Positions 1 to 5,130 of a DNA stretch of 5,130 nt are shown here, piece after piece (position 1 is the first letter of the stretch; every line of letters starts with the position of its first letter). The position numbers and the translations under genes were made by a program. Location: the NCBI GenBank assembly GCA_030152865.1, contig JASLIW010000047.1, forward strand, positions 1 through 5,130. Reading direction: 5' to 3'. The notes under the pieces were generated by a model that did no database searches, was not told the DNA's origin, and saw only the letters and a program-made list of their open reading frames with translations. The DNA is from Bacteroides sp. (GTDB lineage: Bacteria > Bacteroidota > Bacteroidia > Bacteroidales > Bacteroidaceae).

Positions 1-61
1 TTAGTAGTTTTAGGGCCTCGGCATACGTAAGCCTATAGCCATTGATAATTTTCTGTTTCAT
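1..61 (-). CDS. Probable biotin synthase (BioB-like radical SAM enzyme), N-terminal fragment
   Basis: Only the first 20 codons lie inside the window; the gene continues beyond the left edge. Reading starts at the ATG at 61-59 and gives MKQKIINGYR followed by LTYAEALKLL. The pattern I-x-x-G-Y-x-[IL]-T-x-x-E-A-L-x-L is what I recall from the short N-terminal helix of biotin synthases, before their CxxxCxxC radical-SAM cluster. That cluster would be off-window. BioB inserts sulfur into dethiobiotin, the last step of biotin synthesis, in the cytoplasm. No Shine-Dalgarno sequence precedes the ATG. The T-run of the upstream hairpin ends only 8 bases before it, so the gene has almost no room for a promoter of its own. 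Related radical-SAM enzymes with a similar N-terminus (HydE-like) are possible. Twenty residues is thin evidence, so no symbol is given. Confidence 0.45.
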   Translation of the reverse strand, partial: MKQKIINGYRLTYAEALKLL

Positions 62-69
62 ATTAGCAT

Positions 70-113
70 AAAAAATCCCTATAAACACGGTGATTAGTCG
101 TGTCTATAGGGAT
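70..113 (-). terminator. Intrinsic terminator (or attenuator) hairpin
   Basis: The arms at 75-89 and 99-113 are complementary at 14 of 15 positions (one A/C mismatch at 84/104) around a 9-base loop at 90-98. On the minus strand the second arm runs directly into a T-run (75-70). This is a textbook intrinsic terminator for leftward transcription, and it begins 8 bases after the stop of the small gene at 122-442. It sits immediately before the start codon of the BioB-like gene at 61. It could therefore also act as a conditional attenuator, or as a protein-binding palindrome for that gene. Confidence 0.8.
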
Positions 114-121
114 GTGTATTT

Positions 122-442
122 TCAAGGAGTTGAGTTTTTTAACTGCTCAACCTCTACTTCTTTACTTTCTATATATTCAATTAAAAGGGCTTGTTCAAGA
201 ATAGTATCTTCCCATGGAATATCCCAATCGAGCAATAAACCCAATAAATCATCTATTTTAATTAAGCAAACTTTGTCATTCTTACTTACACCAGGTTGTT
301 GTAATAGATTGTCTTTAAAAGCAGAAACAGACATGTTTTGGATGTGCACAACAATGCCCAAACTTCTAAATACAGCCCAAGAAGTTCTAGCCCAGCGTGC
401 AAACCACACTCTTGATTTCGATTCTACTTTACAGTTTTTCAA
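122..442 (-). CDS. Small protein of unknown function, 106 aa, TTG start
   Basis: I cannot assign a function. The frame opens at a TTG (442-440) three codons after an in-frame TAA; the first ATG is only at residue 37. No Shine-Dalgarno sequence is visible. Three things support a real gene: a Bacteroidetes-type -7 element about 20 bases upstream, a strong terminator 8 bases after the stop, and protein-like composition. The N-terminal third is basic and aromatic, with the core R-W-A-R-T-S-W-A-V-F-R-S-L-G at residues 16-29 followed by V-V-H-I. From memory this resembles a group of short Bacteroidetes hypothetical proteins with an R-W-S-R-x-x-Y-A-x-F-x-S-L-G core; I could not verify this. The C-terminal half is acidic and leucine-rich (D64-D65-L-L-G-L-L-L, then E/V-rich) and predicted helical. 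There is no signal peptide, no clear membrane segment and no cysteine cluster. It is transcribed in the same direction as the hsd genes but probably from its own promoter. Confidence 0.55.
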   Translation of the reverse strand: MKNCKVESKSRVWFARWARTSWAVFRSLGIVVHIQNMSVSAFKDNLLQQPGVSKNDKVCLIKIDDLLGLLLDWDIPWEDTILEQALLIEYIESKEVEVEQLKNSTP

Positions 443-462
443 GTCAACTTATTTATTACGCA

Positions 463-470
463 CAAATATA
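463..470 (-). promoter_or_regulatory. Bacteroidetes-type -7 promoter element for the small gene
   Basis: Read on the minus strand, 470-463 is TATATTTG, an exact match to the Bacteroidetes sigma-ABfr -7 consensus TAnnTTTG. Transcription would begin near 455-457, about 14 bases before the TTG start at 442, a short leader with no Shine-Dalgarno sequence. The usual -33 TTTG is not present at the expected 19-21 base spacing; only AT-rich sequence (471-515) lies there. The element supports both the TTG start and a Bacteroidetes host, but it is a short motif in AT-rich DNA. Confidence 0.55.
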
Positions 471-562
471 CTTAAAATAAATCGAGTAATAATTAATTAC
501 AATCTTATTAATTAGATTTTGGTGTTATTGGTGATTATGTTTTTTATTTATGGTGTTTTGAA

Positions 563-600
563 ATCTAAAGATAGTTGAATGAGCAGTATCCTCTTTAGAT
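563..600 (-). repeat. Perfect 9-bp inverted repeat across the hsdR stop codon
   Basis: ATCTAAAGA at 563-571 and TCTTTAGAT at 592-600 are exact reverse complements separated by 20 bases. The right arm contains the hsdR stop (597-595). A third related arm, TTAGATTT at 512-519, can pair with AAATCTAA at 561-568. The minus-strand 3' flank (TTCAAAACACC) is not a T-run, so this is at best a weak terminator or an mRNA 3'-end stabilising stem for hsdR. The rest of 443-594 is AT-rich with no gene that I can support. Confidence 0.35.
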
Positions 601-3600
601 GTGCCCACCAATCCCCTTAAACTTCTCTATGAAGGCACTGATTCTTTGGAATACGGTTTGTTTTTTGGTGAGATACTTGGGATTCAGAGGGCTCATCCTC
701 GGTAAAACAGCATTGAGGTCTGTGCCATTTTCGCTTGCAAACTCGCGTTTTAAAGAGCTTGTGATGTAGCGTTTGGCTTCCTCTTCATTGAGTTCTTCTT
801 CGACTATTAACTCTTTGGCCTCTTTTTTCTGTTTCTCTTGGGCATACTCAAAGAAGGACTGTATGATGCTTGCCTTATCTTGAATGGAATCAAGGTCAGT
901 TGCATTTATAAAATCAACCACTAAGCTCTCTTTAGCTCTATTGCCTATACTAGCACGTATCACTCTTCGAATCTCTTCAATTAGCGTTGTTTTGCTCTTC
1001 GTCTTCTTGTTGTTTTCGAAGATAAGCTCCAGAATATAGTCGAGATTGATCTCTTGCGACTTAAGCAAATCTACCTCAAAGACCACATCATCCCAGTCTA
1101 TAGTCGATTCTTCTGCCTCTTTTCCACTTCTTTCACGTCTTAGCCAGTCTCGGATGTCATTATAAGTTGAGCGATAATCTTGTACCGTTCGCTCTGCAGG
1201 TACTTCTATACCCTCCATGGCTGCTATGTCGTCGTCTGTAAGAAAACGAGTCTCTTTAAACGCTTCAATAGCTGATTCATCGTTTGTATCTATCTGCTGA
1301 AACTCCTTAAGGTGGGTGAACTCATCGTAGTTTTGTAAGATGTTTTCAATGCGAAGGTACTCTCCAAACAGTTTGGCAAACTCTTTCTTATCCTCTTCTC
1401 TATCAATATCCTCTGGATTTGGAAACTTCTCACTTAGTTCCCTTACCACCTCAATGTATCCTCTTCGAGCTTCACCTGTAGTAATATCGGTAAACCCTTC
1501 TAGATACTCTTTGTAACTTTTTTCGAGTACTACATTTTTGGTGTTCTTATCACCAAATAGAGTAATAGCATCGACTGTAGCTTGCTCTAAATCTCTAAAA
1601 GTAACAATATTGCCAAAGGTCTTGGTAGCATCATAAATACGGTTGGTACGTGAAAATGCTTGCATCAAACCATGATACCGTAAGTTCTTATCAACAAACA
1701 AGGTGTTGAGCGTAGGTGCATCAAAGCCAGTTAGGAACATACCGACCACAATTAAAAGATCCACCTCCCTATCTTTCACTCGCTTAGCCAAGTCTCTATA
1801 ATAGTTTTGGAACTCATTACTAGCCACCCCATAGCTTGTTTTGAATAGCGCATTGTAATCCGCAATAGCCTTGGTCAGAAACTCTTTGGAGCTAACATCT
1901 AAAGCCGACACTTCAAAGGATTCATCGAGTATTGCACCAATCGCATTTTGCTCCTCATTGGCAGCAAATGAAAATATTGTTGCTATTTTCAGTGGCTTAT
2001 CTACACCTTCTTGCAGGCGATTCAGCTCTTCGTAGTAGCACTTTGCTGCATCTACGCTACTTACTGCAAATAAGGCATTAAACCCTTGGTTACTGCCCTG
2101 ATTCCGATGCGTTTTTATTCGGTAGTGTTCTAAGATGTATTTAGAAATCTCTCGAATACGAGCAGGGTGGAGTAGAGCTTGTTTATTCTCGGCAGCACTC
2201 AGCTTCTCCAAGTCTTGTTCAGACTCTATATTCTTAAACTGAGGGCGTACATCATTGTAGTCTACTTTAAACTTCAATACTTTCTCATCTCTTATGGCAT
2301 CGGTAATGACATAAGAGTGTAGTTCTCGACCAAATACACTTGCCGTAGTCTCAGCACCCAAAGCATTTTCAGGGAAAATAGGTGTTCCAGTGAAGCCAAA
2401 CTGATAGTACCTTTTAAACTTCTTCTTTAGATTCTTTTGTGCCTCGCCAAACTGAGAGCGATGTGCCTCGTCAAAGATAAAAACCACCTGCTTTTGGTAG
2501 ATAGCTAGGTTTTCCTCACCCTTCATTAGGTTATTCAGCTTCTGAATGGTGGTCACAATAATTTTATTGTCATCCTTCTCTATATTGCGCTTTAGGCCAG
2601 CTGTACTTTCTGAGCCGTTTACACTATCAGGAGAAAAGCGCTGATACTCCTTCATCGTTTGGTAGTCTAAATCTTTACGATCCACTACAAAGAATACTTT
2701 GTCAATGAAGTCAAGTTGAGTGGCCAATCGAGCAGCCTTAAAACTAGTCAAAGTCTTGCCTGAGCCTGTAGTGTGCCATATATACCCACCACTCTCTAGG
2801 CTTGACCATACTTTGGTATGGTAAGCGCTCTTAATCTTCCACAAGATTCTTTCTGTGGCCGCAATCTGGTAAGGGCGCATGATAAGCAGTGTATTGCTAA
2901 CATCAAAAACCGAATAGGTAAGTAACACACTTAAAAGAGTCTGCTTTTGAAAAAAAGTAGCAGTAAAGTCTTTTAGGTCTTTTATCAATGTGTTGTCCGC
3001 CTTTGCCCAGTTCATCGTAAAGTCAAAACTGTTTTTATTGCGCTCCACCGTATTGGCAAAATAGCGTGTATCTGTACCGTTTGAAATCACAAAAATCTGC
3101 AAGTACTTATAGAGCGAACTTTCCGAGTTAAAGCTCTCTTTAGAGTAGCGATGCACTTGGTTAAAAGCCTCACGTATAGCGACACCTCGTTTCTTCAACT
3201 CAACTTGTACCAGAGGTAAGCCATTTACAAGTATAGTTACATCATAGCGATTGGCCTGCGTACCTGTCTGCTCAAACTGCGAGATGACCTGCACCTTATT
3301 GCGGGCTAAGTTCTTCTTATCTACGAGGTAGATGTTTTGAATATGTCCATCGTCAAATACAAAGTCATAGATGTGATTATCTTGAATCTTCCTCGTCTTC
3401 TCTACCAGATTGTCACTGGGTTTGTCTAGGTACTCCTCCAAGTAGCGTGCCCACTCACTATCTGTAAACTCCATCTGATTCAGACTTTGAAGCTGTATTC
3501 TTGCATTAGCAAGCAGAGCTTGAGGTGATCTAAGGTGGTCTGCGTATTCGTAACCTTGGTTGATAAGGTCTTGTATCAACTCCTGTTCAAGGGCTGCCTC

Positions 3601-3702
3601 AGACTGATAGCTAGTAGGAGCCTCATGGAGCAGGGAGTAATTGGTGTATTTATCTAAAACAATAAAGTTCTTTGATTCTGCTATGGGTGTGTATTGTGTC
3701 AT
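595..3702 (-). CDS. hsdR: Type IC restriction-modification enzyme, restriction/translocase subunit HsdR (EcoR124I family)
   Basis: HsdR is the motor and nuclease subunit of a cytoplasmic R2M2S-type complex. It reels in DNA using ATP and cuts far from an unmethylated target. The protein has 1035 residues, against about 1038 for EcoR124I HsdR, and matches my memory of that protein along its whole length. The nuclease domain (about 15-260) has the D-ExK residues D154, E168 and K170 and a QxxxY motif (Q182-Y186). Lys223 falls where EcoR124I has the domain-contact residue Lys220. The helicase domains carry Walker A GSGKT (313-317), a DEAH box (411-414; EcoR124I has DECH), TGTP (438-441), the VVGMFLTGFDAP motif (652-663) and QAFSRTNR (681-688). 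A helical region and a charged C-terminal domain follow. The ATG at 3702 is chosen because the N-terminus (I-A-E-S-x-N-F-I-V-L-D) aligns with EcoR124I. An AAAAGGA sits unusually close before it. The gene looks intact and functional, 40 bases after hsdS. Confidence 0.97.
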   Translation of the reverse strand: MTQYTPIAESKNFIVLDKYTNYSLLHEAPTSYQSEAALEQELIQDLINQGYEYADHLRSPQALLANARIQLQSLNQMEFTDSEWARYLEEYLDKPSDNLVEKTRKIQDNHIYDFVFDDGHIQNIYLVDKKNLARNKVQVISQFEQTGTQANRYDVTILVNGLPLVQVELKKRGVAIREAFNQVHRYSKESFNSESSLYKYLQIFVISNGTDTRYFANTVERNKNSFDFTMNWAKADNTLIKDLKDFTATFFQKQTLLSVLLTYSVFDVSNTLLIMRPYQIAATERILWKIKSAYHTKVWSSLESGGYIWHTTGSGKTLTSFKAARLATQLDFIDKVFFVVDRKDLDYQTMKEYQRFSPDSVNGSESTAGLKRNIEKDDNKIIVTTIQKLNNLMKGEENLAIYQKQVVFIFDEAHRSQFGEAQKNLKKKFKRYYQFGFTGTPIFPENALGAETTASVFGRELHSYVITDAIRDEKVLKFKVDYNDVRPQFKNIESEQDLEKLSAAENKQALLHPARIREISKYILEHYRIKTHRNQGSNQGFNALFAVSSVDAAKCYYEELNRLQEGVDKPLKIATIFSFAANEEQNAIGAILDESFEVSALDVSSKEFLTKAIADYNALFKTSYGVASNEFQNYYRDLAKRVKDREVDLLIVVGMFLTGFDAPTLNTLFVDKNLRYHGLMQAFSRTNRIYDATKTFGNIVTFRDLEQATVDAITLFGDKNTKNVVLEKSYKEYLEGFTDITTGEARRGYIEVVRELSEKFPNPEDIDREEDKKEFAKLFGEYLRIENILQNYDEFTHLKEFQQIDTNDESAIEAFKETRFLTDDDIAAMEGIEVPAERTVQDYRSTYNDIRDWLRRERSGKEAEESTIDWDDVVFEVDLLKSQEINLDYILELIFENNKKTKSKTTLIEEIRRVIRASIGNRAKESLVVDFINATDLDSIQDKASIIQSFFEYAQEKQKKEAKELIVEEELNEEEAKRYITSSLKREFASENGTDLNAVLPRMSPLNPKYLTKKQTVFQRISAFIEKFKGIGGHI

Positions 3703-3742
3703 ATCCTTTTCTCTGTGTTACTATTAGGTCTAAGGTGTTTAT

Positions 3743-4318
3743 CTACTTTTGTTCTTTCGGAAAAGCCAGTAGGAGGTCTCTGTAGTATTCGTATTGCTTT
3801 TTCCGAGCTGTAAGCTCCGCTGTAAGCTCCGCTGTAAGCTCCGTGAAGGTATCTAATATGCTAACTATTTTTTGTTGGATGGAGAGGGGTGGGATAGGGA
3901 TTTTTCTATTAGAGTAAATACTAATCCATTGGCGCTTATGGTCCCCTTCAACTAAGGTGCTAGGTAAGGTGTTTAAACAGTAATAAATATATTTCAGTAA
4001 AACTATGGAATCATCTTTGGATGTAATCATTTTCATTGCAGATGATTTAGCTTTAAAGTCAAAATCCACCCATTTATTAGCAGTTGTAAAGTCATCAAAA
4101 ATTATAACGGGACTCTTTGATGCTTTGTAAACACCATGATTATCATTGGTATAGCCCAAGATGAAAGTTTTACCTGCCGTTAAAACAGGAATTGTATAAA
4201 CATCACTGTAGTTGGGTGAAGATACCAGGTATTTTGTTGGTTGCTCATAATTGGTGATTTCCCCCAATGGCTTCCACTCCACCTCCACGCCTTCTAATAA
4301 TTTCTCTAGATATGTCAT
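3743..4318 (-). CDS. hsdS: Half-size type IC DNA specificity subunit HsdS, single target recognition domain
   Basis: HsdS reads the DNA target for both the methyltransferase and the endonuclease. A usual type IC HsdS has about 400 residues, with two target recognition domains separated by conserved helices. This one has 191 residues: a conserved start (M-T-Y-L-E-K-L-L, 1-8), one recognition domain (about 12-145), and one conserved helix (about 146-187). The recognition domain is very like the first one of EcoR124I as I remember it: Y-E-Q-P-T-K-Y-L-V at 24-32, then I-P-V-L-T-A-G-K-T-F-I-L-G-Y at 43-56, F-D-D-F-T-T-A-N-K-W at 74-83 and G-D-H-K-R-Q-W-I-S at 125-133. In EcoR124I that domain reads GAA. 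The helix contains E-L-T-A three times (160-171). The chain ends at a TAG soon after Y-Y-R-D-L-L-L-A-F. I see no remnant of a second domain in the 40 bases before hsdR. It overlaps hsdM by ATGA. It could be a native half subunit that pairs with itself, or a truncated gene. Confidence 0.93.
   Translation of the reverse strand: MTYLEKLLEGVEVEWKPLGEITNYEQPTKYLVSSPNYSDVYTIPVLTAGKTFILGYTNDNHGVYKASKSPVIIFDDFTTANKWVDFDFKAKSSAMKMITSKDDSIVLLKYIYYCLNTLPSTLVEGDHKRQWISIYSNRKIPIPPLSIQQKIVSILDTFTELTAELTAELTARKKQYEYYRDLLLAFPKEQK
3807..3842 (-). repeat. Three perfect 12-bp tandem repeats in the hsdS spacer helix
   Basis: The plus-strand unit GCTGTAAGCTCC occurs at 3807-3818, 3819-3830 and 3831-3842 without a mismatch. 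On the coding strand each unit adds four residues (E-L-T-A, HsdS residues 160-171). In EcoR124I and its R124/3 derivative, two versus three TAEL units at this place set the gap between the half-sites to 6 or 7 bases. By helix length this protein matches the two-TAEL (EcoR124I) form, because the residues T-E-L before the first TAEL stand where EcoR124I has T-A-L. Twelve-base units keep the frame when they slip, so copy number can change without destroying the protein. Confidence 0.93.
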
Positions 4319-4333
4319 GCTTCAATCTCCTCT
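4315..4333 (-). promoter_or_regulatory. hsdS ribosome binding site and ATGA stop-start overlap with hsdM
   Basis: On the minus strand AGAGGAG (4333-4327) lies 8 bases before the hsdS ATG (4318-4316), inside the last codons of hsdM. The hsdM TGA (4317-4315) shares bases with that ATG. This indicates translational coupling of methylase and specificity subunits, which keeps their amounts matched. It also fixes the hsdS start, which agrees with the M-x-Y-L-E-K-L-L start region of EcoR124I HsdS. Confidence 0.85.
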
Positions 4334-5130
4334 ATTATGGCGTCAATAGCTGTGCGTAGCTGGTCTATCTTTTTCACACTTATGGCTAGTTCTTTATTGA
4401 GCTCCACGATATCTATCTGCTCGCGCGTGTCCTCAAACTCCACATAGGAGCTAACCGAGAGGTTGTAGTCGTTTTTAGCAATCTGGCTATTGTCTATGGA
4501 TGTAGCAATGTATTTTACCTCTTCTTTGCTGTCAAAGATTTGCATGATTTTTGCAATGTGTACATCGGTCAGCACATTGTTGTTGGTCGCTTTCTGGAAG
4601 AAGTCTTCACCACTGGCATCTATAAACTGAGTTTTTGTATCGGCTTTGTGCTTGGAGAGCACCAAGATATTGACAGCTATAGATGTGCCATAAAACAGAT
4701 TTGGTGCCAATGAAATCACCGTCTCTACAAAGTTATTATCCACCAGATACTTTCTAATCTTCTTCTCAGCCCCACCACGGTAGAATATACCTGGGAAACA
4801 GACAATAGCAGCTCTCCCTTTGGCCGAAAGGTAGCTCAGCGCATGGAGCACAAAAGCAAAGTCTGCCTTCGATTTTGGGGCAAGCACACCCGCAGGAGCA
4901 AAGCGCTCATCGTTGATAAGGGTAGGGTCATCGCTGCCTATCCACTTGACCGAGTAAGGAGGGTTAGACACAATGGCATCAAAAGGTTTGTCATCACCAA
5001 ATTGAGGATTGATAAGTGTATCACCCAACGCAATATTGAACTTGTCGTAGTTGATGTTGTGCAAGAACATATTCATACGCGCCAAGTTGTAGGTGGTATG
5101 GTTAATCTCCTGTCCAAAGAAACCCTCTTC
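4315..5130 (-). CDS. hsdM: Type IC N6-adenine methyltransferase subunit HsdM, C-terminal half
   Basis: HsdM transfers methyl from S-adenosylmethionine to N6 of adenine in the target read by HsdS; two HsdM and the specificity module form the methylase. The last 271 residues are in the window, against about 520 for EcoR124I HsdM, and the reading frame is still open at the right edge. It enters as E-E-G-F-F-G-Q-E-I-N-H-T-T-Y-N-L-A-R-M-N-M, the family block just after the SAM-binding motif, which must lie beyond the edge. The TTG at 5085 is inside this block and is not a start. The catalytic motif IV is NPPY (visible residues 56-59, in A-I-V-S-N-P-P-Y-S). Later come F-P-G-I-F-Y-R-G-G-A-E (112-122), the conserved N-D-Y-N-L-S (220-225), and a charged C-terminal coiled coil (about 236-271) of the kind that contacts the HsdS helices. 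No disruption is seen. Confidence 0.96.
   Translation of the reverse strand, partial: EEGFFGQEINHTTYNLARMNMFLHNINYDKFNIALGDTLINPQFGDDKPFDAIVSNPPYSVKWIGSDDPTLINDERFAPAGVLAPKSKADFAFVLHALSYLSAKGRAAIVCFPGIFYRGGAEKKIRKYLVDNNFVETVISLAPNLFYGTSIAVNILVLSKHKADTKTQFIDASGEDFFQKATNNNVLTDVHIAKIMQIFDSKEEVKYIATSIDNSQIAKNDYNLSVSSYVEFEDTREQIDIVELNKELAISVKKIDQLRTAIDAIIEEIEA

Noticed and set aside
75..113. BirA-type biotin operator upstream of the BioB-like gene
   Set aside because: The arms are palindromic with suitable spacing, but they lack the TTGTAAAC or TTGTTAAC half-sites known for BirA operators. The T-run favours a terminator.
90..515. 141-residue open frame on the plus strand
   Set aside because: It runs antisense over the small minus-strand gene and through its promoter region. 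It starts inside the terminator hairpin, has low-complexity Ser/Asn/Leu-rich composition and no ribosome site, and matches no family I know.
3703..3742. Remnant of a second HsdS recognition domain, or a separate hsdR promoter, in the hsdS-hsdR gap
   Set aside because: Forty bases show no HsdS-like translation and no TAnnTTTG element. hsdR is more simply read from the hsdM-hsdS transcript, although a non-consensus promoter cannot be excluded.
3743..4318. Invertible (shufflon-like) hsdS locus, common in Bacteroidetes
   Set aside because: No inverted copy of the recognition domain, no inverted repeats flanking it and no site-specific recombinase gene are in the window. The region beyond the right edge is not visible.
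4315..5085. A short HsdM starting at the TTG at 5085
   Set aside because: The frame stays open to the window edge, and the 15 codons before that TTG continue the conserved HsdM block. The TTG is an internal leucine of N-L-A-R-M-N-M.

Overview
The window is dominated by a type I restriction-modification locus read leftward (minus strand) in the order hsdM, hsdS, hsdR. hsdM (4315-5130, 5' part beyond the right edge) overlaps hsdS (3743-4318) by four bases, and hsdR (595-3702) follows 40 bases after the hsdS stop. All three proteins resemble the EcoR124I (type IC) system as I remember its sequences. HsdR is intact and near the length of EcoR124I HsdR, with all the nuclease and helicase motifs I looked for. 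The striking part is hsdS. It encodes only 191 residues: one target recognition domain and one conserved helix, where EcoR124I HsdS has about 404 residues and two domains. Its helix is built from three perfect 12-bp tandem repeats, the known spacer ruler of this family.

Left of hsdR is an AT-rich gap (443-594). It holds a good Bacteroidetes-type -7 promoter element reading leftward into a small TTG-start gene (122-442) of unknown function. That gene is closed by a strong hairpin followed by a T-run (70-113). Eight bases past the T-run, a further minus-strand gene begins (1-61, cut by the left edge). Its first 20 residues resemble the start of biotin synthase (BioB).

The host is most likely a member of the Bacteroidetes. 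The TATATTTG -7 box, the low-GC intergenic DNA, the weak ribosome binding sites outside the hsd overlap, and the small gene's R-W-x-R core motif all point that way. No rRNA, tRNA or diagnostic housekeeping gene is present to settle it. The likely division of labour is as follows. HsdM and HsdS form the methyltransferase, and two half-size HsdS chains would have to pair to make a complete DNA reader. HsdR adds ATP-driven translocation and cleavage of unmethylated DNA. No transposase, integrase, CRISPR array or RNA gene was seen.
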